From NCBI GenBank assembly GCA_963997635.1, contig CAXEND010000007.1:1-64000 (forward strand): DNA of 64,000 bases. The letters run 5' to 3'. Each line of letters starts with the position of its first letter. The first letter of the stretch is position 1. The position numbers and the translations under genes are program-made. The notes under the pieces were generated by a model, which saw nothing but the letters and a program-made list of their open reading frames with translations, did not search any database and was not told the DNA's origin. Source of the stretch: GCA-2728135 sp002728135 (GTDB taxonomy: Bacteria > Pseudomonadota > Alphaproteobacteria > UBA828). Shown one piece after another: positions 25,626-34,186 of this stretch.

Positions 25626-28082
25626 GTGGACAGTAAATCTAAGGATTTTCCATCTCAAGCTCAGGTAGTAATAATTGGTGGTGGAATTATTGGGTGCAGT
25701 GTTGCTTATCATCTAACTAAGATTGGGTGTCGTGACGTTGTTTTACTAGAGCGTGGTCATCTTACAGGGGGTACTTCTTGGCATGCCGCTGGGCTAATCG
25801 TGCAGCTTAGGGCTAACTACACTCAAACTGTTCTTGCACAATATACAGCAGATCTTTACTCAACTCTTGAGCAAGAGACCGGTCAGGCTACTGGTTTTCA
25901 ACGTAATGGTAGTATGCCTATAGCTCGTACAGTCGATCGTTTAACTGAGATACGGAGAATGGCTTCATTAGGAAAATGTTTTGGTGTTGATGTACATGAA
26001 TTATCACCTATTGAAGCAAAAGAAATATGGCCAAAGCTAGATTCTTCTATGGTTAAGGGTGCAGTCTATGTGCCAGGTGATGGCCAGACAAATCCAGTTG
26101 ACACTACTATGGCTCTTGCAAAAGGGGCACGAGCTGGTGGTGCCCGAATTTATGAGAATACAGAGGTTAACAGAATAATTAAGAGTAATTCATGTGTCTC
26201 TGCTGTTGAAACTACAAATGGAAAATTGTCATGTGAAATTATAGTAAACTGTGCTGGTATTTGGGCCTCAGAACTAGGAAAGATGGTGGGTGTAAGGGTT
26301 CCTCTTTATGCTGCAGAACATATGTATGTGGTAACTGAGCCCATTCATAATCTAAAAGAGGATTTGCCAATTATAAGAGATACAGATGGTTATGTATATG
26401 TAAAGGAAGATGCCGGTAAATTGCTTATCGGTTCGTTTGAGCCTATAGCAAAACCTCTTCCCCTTAGCAGCCTACCAAAGGATGCAGAATTTATTGAGTT
26501 ACAAGAGGACTGGGATCATTTTGAATTACCTTTCAAAAATGCAATAGAGCTTCTACCGTTTCTGGAACATACTCCTATCAGAAAGTTTATGAATGGCCCT
26601 GAGAGTTTCACCCCCGACAATAAATTTGTTATGGGTGAGGCTCCAGAATTAAAGAATTTTTTTGTAGCAGCTGGTTTTAATTCATCGGGGATATTAAGTG
26701 CAGCAGGGGCTGGTAAGGTTTTGGCAGAGTGGATTATAGATGGGCAGCCAAGTGTTGATCTTGCAGAGTTAGATATAGCTCGTTTTGGGAGTTTTCAGAG
26801 TAATCCTCGCTACCTTTTTGACCGTACACGTGAGAGTTTGGGTCTTTTATATAAAATGCATTGGCCATTCAGACAGGTTGAGACTGCACGACCAGCAAGA
26901 CTCAGCCCTATACACCAGCGTTTGTTAGAGAATAATGCTTGTTTTGGCGAACTTTCTGGTTGGGAACGTGCAAATTGGTTTGCACCAGAAGGTGTAAGTC
27001 CTAATTATAAGCATGATTATTTTAAGCAGAATTGGTTTGATTACGTTCGTGAAGAACATAAGGCAGTTCGTGACACACTCGGTATCATTGATATGAGTTC
27101 ATTTGCAAAATTTATTATTCAAGGTCGTGATGCTAAAGATGAATTGCAAAGAATTGCTGCCAATAACGTAGATGTTATACCAGGTAAAGTGGTTTATACG
27201 CAGCTTCTTAATTCAAGAGGTGGAATTGAGGCGGATCTTACTATTACGAGAATTTCAGAAAACGAATATTTTGTAATCACTTTAGCAGCTTCACAAACGC
27301 GTGATTTTAATTGGATCAAAAAGCAAGTTAAAAAAGAGGCACATTTCTCCATAACTGATGTTACATCAGGTTACGGGGTTATTTCTTTGATGGGACCAAG
27401 GGCGAGGGAAGTTTTATCCATGATTTCCAATGCTGATTTTTCTAATAAAGCATTTCCTTTCGGTACATATCAGGAAATAGATGTTGGTTACTCAATTGCT
27501 AAGGCACTCAGAACGACTTATGTTGGTGAGCTGGGTTGGGAGTTATATATACCGACTGAATTTATGATTCCTGTTTTTGATTTGATTTATGAAGAATCTA
27601 AGAATGTTGGGGCTCGGCTTTGCGGATTACATGCAGTTAACACTCTCAGAATGGAAAAGGGCTATAGGCATTGGGGGTATGATATTACTCAAGCTGAAAC
27701 GCCAATTGAGGCTGGGCTTGGATTCGCAGTTTGTCTTGATAAGAATGTTAATTTCAATGGACGTGAAGTTCTGGAGAAACAAATACAGCATGGAGTAAAT
27801 AAAAGATTAGTTCACATAATGCTGGAAAAGTCTGAGCCATTCCTATTTCATGATGAAATAATTTATTGCGATGGCAAGTTGGTAGGCCGTGTCACCTCAG
27901 GGGCTTATGGCTATAGTGTTGAGAAACCTCTAGGTATGGGTTACCTCGAAAGTAAAAATCCAATTTTGTGGGAATATATCCCAAATGGCAATTACCAAAT
28001 AGATGTGGCAGGTGAACTAGTATCAGCGAAATTGTCATTAACTCCCTTTTTTGACCCAAAGAATGCTCGGATACGAAATTAA
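25626..28082 (+). CDS. FAD oxidoreductase plus GcvT domain, dimethylglycine/sarcosine dehydrogenase-like (818 aa)
   Basis: A two-part flavoenzyme that oxidatively demethylates N-methyl amines such as dimethylglycine or sarcosine. The N-terminal DAO domain has the FAD motif GGGIIG at residues 18-23 and His53 in TSWHAAGL, the histidine that carries covalent FAD in this family. A central FAD-oxidoreductase domain follows (WERANWFAPEG region). The C-terminal half is a tetrahydrofolate-binding GcvT domain (IDMSSFAKFIIQG, EADLTITR, GELGWELYIP). The start is GTG at 25626 behind GAGGAG. It should pass a one-carbon unit to folate. Its exact methylated substrate is not determined. Confidence 0.92.
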   Translation: MDSKSKDFPSQAQVVIIGGGIIGCSVAYHLTKIGCRDVVLLERGHLTGGTSWHAAGLIVQLRANYTQTVLAQYTADLYSTLEQETGQATGFQRNGSMPIARTVDRLTEIRRMASLGKCFGVDVHELSPIEAKEIWPKLDSSMVKGAVYVPGDGQTNPVDTTMALAKGARAGGARIYENTEVNRIIKSNSCVSAVETTNGKLSCEIIVNCAGIWASELGKMVGVRVPLYAAEHMYVVTEPIHNLKEDLPIIRDTDGYVYVKEDAGKLLIGSFEPIAKPLPLSSLPKDAEFIELQEDWDHFELPFKNAIELLPFLEHTPIRKFMNGPESFTPDNKFVMGEAPELKNFFVAAGFNSSGILSAAGAGKVLAEWIIDGQPSVDLAELDIARFGSFQSNPRYLFDRTRESLGLLYKMHWPFRQVETARPARLSPIHQRLLENNACFGELSGWERANWFAPEGVSPNYKHDYFKQNWFDYVREEHKAVRDTLGIIDMSSFAKFIIQGRDAKDELQRIAANNVDVIPGKVVYTQLLNSRGGIEADLTITRISENEYFVITLAASQTRDFNWIKKQVKKEAHFSITDVTSGYGVISLMGPRAREVLSMISNADFSNKAFPFGTYQEIDVGYSIAKALRTTYVGELGWELYIPTEFMIPVFDLIYEESKNVGARLCGLHAVNTLRMEKGYRHWGYDITQAETPIEAGLGFAVCLDKNVNFNGREVLEKQIQHGVNKRLVHIMLEKSEPFLFHDEIIYCDGKLVGRVTSGAYGYSVEKPLGMGYLESKNPILWEYIPNGNYQIDVAGELVSAKLSLTPFFDPKNARIRN

Positions 28083-28129
28083 ACAGTATTCTGTCGTTAC
28101 AAAATAAGGACTTATATAGGATACCAAAA

Positions 28130-29098
28130 ATGAGAATAGCTTATTTAATTAAAGTGCGGCCGGACTTAAGAGATATAGTCCCAGAGGATGTAGAGGATTA
28201 TGTGCAAATATTTGTTGATGATAATGGCCTTTATTCAGAATCTGACCTAAATAAACTGAATAATATGGATGCATTTATTGTTAGCATGGAGCCTGTGAAT
28301 AAACAGATTTTATCTGCCGCCCCCAATATAAAAATTGCCCAGAGACTGGGTGTTGGTTATGAAACTTTTGATTTGAAGGCTTTAGCTCAGAGGAAGATAC
28401 CAGCGTGCAATATTGATGGAGTTAATAAAGAAGCTGTAGCTGAACATAACATGACATTAATGCTCGCTTTATCAAAACGTCTCTTTCATGCCTCAGATCT
28501 CACAGAAGCGGCTAACTGGTCAGCATCAAGAATGCTTACAGAAGAAGCATTTGAGTTAAAAGGAAAGACTCTGGGAATAGTGGGTTTCGGAGATAGTGGT
28601 TCTTCACTTGCAAAACGTGCACATCCCTTTGAAATGAATATTATTTATAGTGAGATCAAAGATGTCAATCTAGATTTGGCAAAGAAATTGGATGCAGAAA
28701 GAGTCGATCACGATGAACTGTATATTAGGTCAGATATAATATGTATATGCACAGACTTAAATGATACAACCAAGAGAATGATAGATACCAAGGCACTATC
28801 TCTGATGAATTCAAATACAACCTTAATTTGCTGTGCTCGGGGGGGGATTCTTGATGAGAATGCAGTTGCCAGTGCACTTAAAACAGGTTCTATATTGCAA
28901 GCAGGCATTGATGTTTTTGAAACTGAACCAATTGAGCGAAACAATCCACTTATTGGAATTAAAAACTGCATATTAACTTCTCATGTGGCGGGTGTTACCA
29001 AGCCAACTACGGCCCGCATATGGGAGTGGGCTCATGAGAACGTTCGATCAGTCGTTAAAAAGGGGGAAAGACCACGATGGATACGTAATGGTCTTTAA
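28130..29098 (+). CDS. D-2-hydroxyacid dehydrogenase, NAD-dependent (322 aa)
   Basis: A D-isomer-specific 2-hydroxyacid dehydrogenase interconverting a 2-oxo acid and a D-2-hydroxy acid (for example glyoxylate or hydroxypyruvate with glycolate or glycerate). The Rossmann motif is VGFGDSG; the catalytic Arg is in CARGGILDE, Glu in DVFETEPI and His in TSHVAGVT. It follows the demethylating flavoprotein after 47 bases and is the last gene of the plus-strand catabolic run. It probably handles a 2-oxo or 2-hydroxy product of the pathway. Confidence 0.9.
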   Translation: MRIAYLIKVRPDLRDIVPEDVEDYVQIFVDDNGLYSESDLNKLNNMDAFIVSMEPVNKQILSAAPNIKIAQRLGVGYETFDLKALAQRKIPACNIDGVNKEAVAEHNMTLMLALSKRLFHASDLTEAANWSASRMLTEEAFELKGKTLGIVGFGDSGSSLAKRAHPFEMNIIYSEIKDVNLDLAKKLDAERVDHDELYIRSDIICICTDLNDTTKRMIDTKALSLMNSNTTLICCARGGILDENAVASALKTGSILQAGIDVFETEPIERNNPLIGIKNCILTSHVAGVTKPTTARIWEWAHENVRSVVKKGERPRWIRNGL

Positions 29099-29331
29099 TG
29101 TTCTGTCTTTAGTGAAGGTAAATGCAGCAGCAGATTCTGCTATTAGAGAGAATACGCTAGTACTGAGGGTAAGAAGGAATTCGAATATACTGATACAAAT
29201 GTGATTACTGATTAATTCTAATTAAACTCAATAAACAATCAATTTTATTGAATGAAGTGTGACTGAGCCTATAAAAGTATTCTATCCTTTGTTCATAGAC
29301 AATAAAGCCTAAGTTGTTTAACTAACGGTCT
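29099..29331. other. Intergenic stretch between convergent genes
   Basis: This holds no convincing gene. A short AT-only stem (TCAATAAA at 29228-29235 with TTTATTGA at 29244-29251) lies in the middle and could weakly terminate transcripts from either side. Nothing else is recognisable. Confidence 0.35.
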
Positions 29332-29814
29332 TTAGTCTTCTGAATCTGAATGTATTTGCTCTTGCAAGTAATTCTCTAGTCCAGTTTGGCTAACTAGGTG
29401 CTGCTGTGACTCTATCCAATCTATATGCTCTTCTGTATCTTCAAGTATTTTACAGAGAATATCTCGAGATACAAAGTCATGCTTTTCCTCGCAAATAGCA
29501 ATTGCTGATTTGAGACATTGCTGATTAGTCTCTTCTGATTCAAGATCGCTTTTTAGTATTTCAGGAACATCTTCACCTATTTTCAATTTTCCAAGGTCTT
29601 GAAGGTTTGGCAACTTATCGAGCGTTAAAATACGTTCAATAAGACTATCAGCATGTTTCATCTCCCCTATAGACTCGTCATAAACTTTTTTTGCAAGTCG
29701 CTTGAAACCCCAATCTTTCAGCATCCGTGCATGTAAAAAATATTGATTGATTGCAGTTAACTCATTCTTCAAAATCAAATTTAACTGATCTATTACAGAT
29801 CCTTCTCCTCTCAT
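29332..29814 (-). CDS. bfr: Bacterioferritin (160 aa)
   Basis: Iron-storage ferritin with 24-mer assembly and haem between subunits. Counting from ATG 29814 the residues fall on E. coli Bfr numbering: Glu18, Tyr25, Glu51, haem ligand Met52, His54, Glu94 and His130. Position 127, a ferroxidase glutamate in E. coli, is Thr here, with Glu128 and Glu129 next to it. The second ATG is chosen over 29820 because AGGGGG stands eight bases before it and the numbering fits. It is divergent from bfd across a Fur-like box. Confidence 0.92.
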   Translation of the reverse strand: MRGEGSVIDQLNLILKNELTAINQYFLHARMLKDWGFKRLAKKVYDESIGEMKHADSLIERILTLDKLPNLQDLGKLKIGEDVPEILKSDLESEETNQQCLKSAIAICEEKHDFVSRDILCKILEDTEEHIDWIESQQHLVSQTGLENYLQEQIHSDSED

Positions 29815-29930
29815 GCTCATAACCCCCTAATGTGTAATTTTAAAAAATATGTTGGAGCATTAAATGTATAAAACAATTATAAACGACTTATAAGAAAACA
29901 GTTATAAAATAATTATGTGTAATAAAAATC

Positions 29931-29958
29931 TTGCATTACATCATATGACAATGATAAT
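29931..29958 (+). promoter_or_regulatory. Predicted sigma-70-type promoter of bfd
   Basis: A -35 hexamer TTGCAT (29931-29936) and a -10 hexamer GATAAT (29953-29958) are separated by 16 bases. Transcription would begin about 20-25 bases before the bfd start codon. The -10 lies inside the Fur-like box, so bound repressor would block it. Confidence 0.55.
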
Positions 29959-29965
29959 CATTCTC
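29947..29965. promoter_or_regulatory. Fur-like iron box
   Basis: The 19-mer GACAATGATAATCATTCTC matches the classical Fur consensus GATAATGATAATCATTATC at 17 of 19 positions. It covers the -10 of the predicted bfd promoter in the bfr/bfd intergenic region. This predicts iron-dependent repression of bfd, and possibly control of bfr. Confidence 0.75.
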
Positions 29966-29989
29966 ATTATTCATGTATGGGCTTGAAAA

Positions 29990-30175
29990 TTGTTTGTTTG
30001 CAATTGTAATGGAATAACTGAAAGACAGGTAGAATCTGCAGCTCGTGAAGGTGCAGAGAGTTGGCTTGACGTTCATGCACAGAATGGCTACACACCCTGC
30101 TGTGCAAAATGTGAAGATGAAATTACAGAAGTAATCACTCGTTTAAAAAACATTCCGCAAATAGAACCACATTAA
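29990..30175 (+). CDS. bfd: Bacterioferritin-associated ferredoxin (61 aa)
   Basis: A small [2Fe-2S] protein of the BFD family that delivers electrons to bacterioferritin to release stored iron. The cluster cysteines are Cys4 and Cys6 (VCNCNG) and Cys38 and Cys41 (CCAKC), with an extra Cys37. The start must be TTG at 29990, because no in-frame ATG or GTG precedes the conserved VCNCNG. A Fur-like box and a predicted promoter lie directly upstream, and bfr is divergent, so the pair forms an iron storage and release unit. Confidence 0.9.
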   Translation: MFVCNCNGITERQVESAAREGAESWLDVHAQNGYTPCCAKCEDEITEVITRLKNIPQIEPH

Positions 30176-30274
30176 TTAATAATATAATCCAAATTGTTTA
30201 CGGTTTTTGTGAGTTGTAAAATCAGATGGAGTGTTATTAGTTTCCTTTGAAAGTTTTCTAAATACAGAAAAAAA

Positions 30275-31066
30275 TTATGTTTTTACGAATTTTGGTGGTC
30301 GCTTTTCAAGGAATGCAGATACAGCTTCCTTATGGTCTGCACCTGTTGCAATTAGACCGTATGTTGAGGAAATATGATCAAGAGATGCGAAAAGGTCGGA
30401 ATTCCGACCATGAATGATAGCTCTTTTTATAGCTCTATTAGCTGATTGTGGGCCTTGAGAAATTTGTTTTGCTATTCGCATTACATGTGGCATTAAGTCT
30501 TGATCTGGAAATACATTATTAACGATTCCTAGCCTATGTGCTTCGTCTGCGTTAATAAATTCACTAGTCCAGAGAAGTTCATAGGCTTTAGCTTCCCCCA
30601 CAATTCTTGGTAATAACCATGCTCCACCAGCACCGGGTATTAGCCCCACTTTGACATAGGTTTCTGCAAATTTAGCTGATTCTGCCGCGTAACGTAAGTC
30701 AGCATATAACGCTAGATCAAGACCAGCACCGGTTGCTACTCCGTTCATAGCAGCTATAACTGGCTTATCGTTCATTTGAAATGCTTTAATAAGTTCATGG
30801 ACATGTTCAGATAACTCTTTTTTTCTAGCTTCTGGACCCATATCAATTCTTGCACCCATCAGTTCTGCAATATCCCCACCAGAACAGAAAGCCTTGCCAT
30901 TACCTGTTATTACAATTACATGAACATTTTTTTTCTTGACGCAATCTTTAAATGTTTCACGCCATTGATCTACCATTTCTAAGTTAAATGCATTACGTTT
31001 TTCGGGACGATTAAGAGTAAGAGTGGCAATATTTTCTTCAATATTTACTATAATGTTATCATCCAT
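30275..31066 (-). CDS. Crotonase-family protein, enoyl-CoA hydratase/isomerase-like (263 aa)
   Basis: A crotonase-fold acyl-CoA enzyme. The first oxyanion-hole segment is FCSGGDIAEL and the second NGVATGAGLDLAL; VGLIPGAGGAWLLPRIVG follows. Aligned to rat enoyl-CoA hydratase, the two catalytic glutamates Glu144 and Glu164 are replaced by Asp (GLDLA) and Tyr (AETYV). Plain hydratase activity is therefore doubtful; isomerase, hydrolase or another crotonase reaction is possible. ATG 31066 is chosen, with GAGG upstream. It is the last gene of the minus-strand operon with a CoA ligase and two acyl-CoA dehydrogenases. Confidence 0.87.
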   Translation of the reverse strand: MDDNIIVNIEENIATLTLNRPEKRNAFNLEMVDQWRETFKDCVKKKNVHVIVITGNGKAFCSGGDIAELMGARIDMGPEARKKELSEHVHELIKAFQMNDKPVIAAMNGVATGAGLDLALYADLRYAAESAKFAETYVKVGLIPGAGGAWLLPRIVGEAKAYELLWTSEFINADEAHRLGIVNNVFPDQDLMPHVMRIAKQISQGPQSANRAIKRAIIHGRNSDLFASLDHISSTYGLIATGADHKEAVSAFLEKRPPKFVKT

Positions 31067-31078
31067 TTTTTTCCTCAC

Positions 31079-33181
31079 TTACTTACTAGATTTGATGCGG
31101 AGATAGCCATCTAGTGCCAATAACTTCTTTCCGGGCTCATATACACGAAGGGGATTTATTTCAAATTCTTCTATAAAATTACTATTTGATTCTGCAAAAT
31201 GTGACACCCTTACAAGTATTTCTGATAATTCATCTATATCTAATTCTAAATTAGAAGACTCGTCCACCCATGGTTTGAGCCCTGATATTCCTAAAAGTAA
31301 CTCTCTAGCAGCAAGTTTACTGATTGGAACCGGTGAAAAGCTTATGTCTCCAATTACTTCGACATTAGTTCCACCCATGCCAACCATAAGAAGTAGGCCA
31401 AAATCACTATCTTTTGTCACTCCAACGATTATATCCACACCAGGTTGAGCCATAGACTGGACAAGTATTGGGGTCTTTTTATTTTGTAATTTACTAGTAA
31501 TTTTTTTAAATGAATTTTTTAAATGCGTCTCTCCATCTATTTCTAATTCTATGGCACCACTTGAGGTTTTATGAACTATGTCAGGATCTTGGACTTTAAG
31601 CACAACTGGATAACCTATCTGATTAGAAGCTATTAGTGCTTCTTCGATATTCAAAACAAGTTTAGCATTAGGTGTAGAGATGCCTAATTGTTGGAAGGTC
31701 TCTGCTAAATAAAATTCTGTATTTGTTGATGTGAGGCCTTCTAAAGTTGGAGAGGAAATATTATCGATCTTCTCATGAAGATTTAGGAGTTGATAACGAT
31801 TATAGAGATGCATAGTTCTTAAGGCTCGTGCACAGCCTACAAAACTTGTAAAGGCAGGTATATCGCAATCACCTAGATCAGATAAATTTTCTTCTTTGGG
31901 TAGTGTATAAGAGCAGAATACTATTGGTTTTTTGCAGGTTTCAGATAATTTCTTTAGTCTTTTCTTCTCTTTTTTTAGGATTGATTCCTCTGATAGAGTT
32001 GCTACCACTGCAACCATATCTACATCACTGTCCTTTGTTATAAGTTCTAAGGCTCTAATATTTCCATCTGAATGGAGGGATTGAGCTGTTATATCAACTG
32101 GATTGCTTGTTCCACCGTAAGGAGGAACAAAATCTTTAAGGTCATTCTGCAATTTAGTTTTAAATTCAGGTACTTTTAGGCCAGCGTCTGAACAGGCATC
32201 TGCCAACCAGATTGCTCCACCACCACTGATCGAAACTATACCTACTTTACATCCACAAGTTACTTTAGATCCAGTAAACACTGCTGCCATATCCAGCATA
32301 TCGTCTTGATCATATGCTCTAAAAATTCCAAACGCCTTAAAAATTGCTTCGTACGCACTATCATTACCAACCAGGCTTGCTGTATGTGAGATTGCTGCTC
32401 GTTTACTCGCATCTGAGCGACCAGATTTAACTACAATTATAGGAATCCCTTTTTGCAATGCTTTTTTAGCAATATTTTCTAGTCTTTGAGGGTCTCTAAA
32501 TTGTTCTATATAAAGAACTACACAACCTACCATTTCATCTTCGATAGCATGTTCTAGAACATCTAATGAGGTTATTCCAACTTCATTACCTGTGCTCACT
32601 ACAAGCCCTACTTTTATTCCTCGATTTGAAGCCCGCTGGTAGATTGAGAAGCCAAGGCCTCCACTTTGAGAGATTATAACCAGTCTTCGGCCTGGGCCAT
32701 CATTAACCCTTGGACTATTTTCTACATAGATACCGGGACTAAAAGTTGCAGCCACATTATCTGAGGCATTAAAAAACCCAACGGAATTTGGACCCAAAAC
32801 TGTTATTTTATGTTTTTTTATAGCTATTTTTAGACTGTCATCAAGACTTTTGTTGGCTTGTCCAGATTCTGCAAAGCCTGAGCTATAAATAACTGCATTA
32901 TGGCAATTATGCTCTGATAATTCACCAAGTATATCTGGAACTTTTTCAGCTGTAACGGCTATTAATGTCAAGTCCGGAGATTCGTTTAATTCATCAAGAC
33001 TAGCATAGGACTTGTAGCCTGAAATTTCTGAATGGCTGGGGTTTATAGGGTATATTTTACCTTTATAGCCCGAGTTTATAAGTGCTTTCATTACGCGACC
33101 TCTTACCAATTTTTTAGTATCTGGCGAGGCACCAATGATAGCTATACTGCGAGGTGAGAAAAAATTTTTTAACTTAGACAT
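31079..33181 (-). CDS. ADP-forming acyl-CoA synthetase, fused alpha-beta (700 aa)
   Basis: An NDP-forming acyl-CoA ligase of the acetate-CoA ligase (Acd)/Pat family. The N-terminal CoA-binding domain starts FFSPRSIAIIGAS. Succinyl-CoA-synthetase-like domains follow, with the phospho-histidine at about residue 265 in AISHTASLVGND. The C-terminal third is an ATP-grasp domain (VVLKVQDPDIVHKTSSGA, LLMVGMGGTNVEVIGD). It converts an organic acid, ATP and CoA to acyl-CoA and ADP, or the reverse. It lies between acyl-CoA dehydrogenase and crotonase genes, so it probably activates the acid this operon degrades. Confidence 0.9.
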   Translation of the reverse strand: MSKLKNFFSPRSIAIIGASPDTKKLVRGRVMKALINSGYKGKIYPINPSHSEISGYKSYASLDELNESPDLTLIAVTAEKVPDILGELSEHNCHNAVIYSSGFAESGQANKSLDDSLKIAIKKHKITVLGPNSVGFFNASDNVAATFSPGIYVENSPRVNDGPGRRLVIISQSGGLGFSIYQRASNRGIKVGLVVSTGNEVGITSLDVLEHAIEDEMVGCVVLYIEQFRDPQRLENIAKKALQKGIPIIVVKSGRSDASKRAAISHTASLVGNDSAYEAIFKAFGIFRAYDQDDMLDMAAVFTGSKVTCGCKVGIVSISGGGAIWLADACSDAGLKVPEFKTKLQNDLKDFVPPYGGTSNPVDITAQSLHSDGNIRALELITKDSDVDMVAVVATLSEESILKKEKKRLKKLSETCKKPIVFCSYTLPKEENLSDLGDCDIPAFTSFVGCARALRTMHLYNRYQLLNLHEKIDNISSPTLEGLTSTNTEFYLAETFQQLGISTPNAKLVLNIEEALIASNQIGYPVVLKVQDPDIVHKTSSGAIELEIDGETHLKNSFKKITSKLQNKKTPILVQSMAQPGVDIIVGVTKDSDFGLLLMVGMGGTNVEVIGDISFSPVPISKLAARELLLGISGLKPWVDESSNLELDIDELSEILVRVSHFAESNSNFIEEFEINPLRVYEPGKKLLALDGYLRIKSSK

Positions 33182-33190
33182 TAATTTGAT

Positions 33191-34186
33191 TCAATTTTCA
33201 GATGTGATCATTTTCCAGAGGTTTTCAGATCCTGTTTTAATTACAATTTTTCCTAGTTTATTTTGCCACCAAGTCTCTGCTCCAAATTCTTCCCGCCAGG
33301 ATAACAATCGTCTGGTCAAGTGATGGAGAGAATACTCATGTGTAAAACCTATTGCACCGTGAATTCTATGGGAAAGGGATGCAACTTCCCCAGCAGCTTC
33401 ACTTGCACAAATCTTTGCTGCTGCAATTGAACTGGGAGATTGCATTTGTGCTGTATTTGATAGTGCTGCCTCCGCCATTGCAGTTAAGCTTGCCATTTTT
33501 GCAAGATAGTTTTGAATAGATTGGAATTTACCTAGTTGGCGGCCAAATTGTTTTCTCTCAGTCGCATATGTTGTGGATTTTTGAAGGGCGTGATGCAAGG
33601 CACCACAAATTTGAGAAGAACGAATAATTGCACCTGTCTCCATTATAATATCTCTAGTCACTTTGGGACCAACTATAACTTCAGAATTCTCCCAGGAGAC
33701 ATTATCTCTAGATTCACCTGCTATATTTCGAGATTCTTGAGTAATGTTACAAGGAGCTAAAACAAACTTTTCATCCACCACAGTAACTAGCTGATTAGCG
33801 TGGCGTGCGAATGGTATATTCTTTGCTATCCCGGTAAGTTGACTATTTTTTAAGCTGGAATTTTCAATGAGATAGGGATTGGCAATTGTTAGGGGGCCAT
33901 CAGGACAAAGATTCAAATATTTGTTAGACAGATGGCGTGCTGCCATTGTTTCAACCAGGGGTATAGGTAGAGCATGCCAGCCAGAGGCCTGTCCTATAAT
34001 TAAAGAAATTTGATTTGATTCCTGATTATCTTCATCCCAAGCCTCTAGGTATCCAGCAATTGTAACAGCTTTCCATATATTATCTGCCCAAATTCCAGTT
34101 TCTGCCTGGTCAAGGTCTTTCTTATTTACAATTTCGTTAAAAAGTTTGTTTATACTTTCATGTAATATGCTAGTTGTTTCTGTCAT
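33191..34186 (-). CDS. Acyl-CoA dehydrogenase, short subunit (331 aa)
   Basis: An acyl-CoA dehydrogenase-fold protein, shorter than the usual 380 residues and divergent at the N-terminus. The C-terminal helical domain is recognisable (YATERKQFGRQLGKFQSIQ, HRIHGAIGFTHEYSLHHLTRR). No usual catalytic glutamate motif is present near the end. It overlaps the upstream dehydrogenase gene by four bases (ATGA), which implies coupled translation. By analogy to heteromeric bacterial and actinobacterial FadE pairs, it probably forms a mixed tetramer with that protein, sharing FAD sites. Confidence 0.85.
   Translation of the reverse strand: MTETTSILHESINKLFNEIVNKKDLDQAETGIWADNIWKAVTIAGYLEAWDEDNQESNQISLIIGQASGWHALPIPLVETMAARHLSNKYLNLCPDGPLTIANPYLIENSSLKNSQLTGIAKNIPFARHANQLVTVVDEKFVLAPCNITQESRNIAGESRDNVSWENSEVIVGPKVTRDIIMETGAIIRSSQICGALHHALQKSTTYATERKQFGRQLGKFQSIQNYLAKMASLTAMAEAALSNTAQMQSPSSIAAAKICASEAAGEVASLSHRIHGAIGFTHEYSLHHLTRRLLSWREEFGAETWWQNKLGKIVIKTGSENLWKMITSEN

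Noticed and set aside
29877..29907. Three TTATAA motifs in the bfr/bfd spacer as an iron operator
   Set aside because: Spacing is irregular (11 and 14 bases) and the region is very AT-rich, so chance is enough; the Fur-like box next to it is far stronger.
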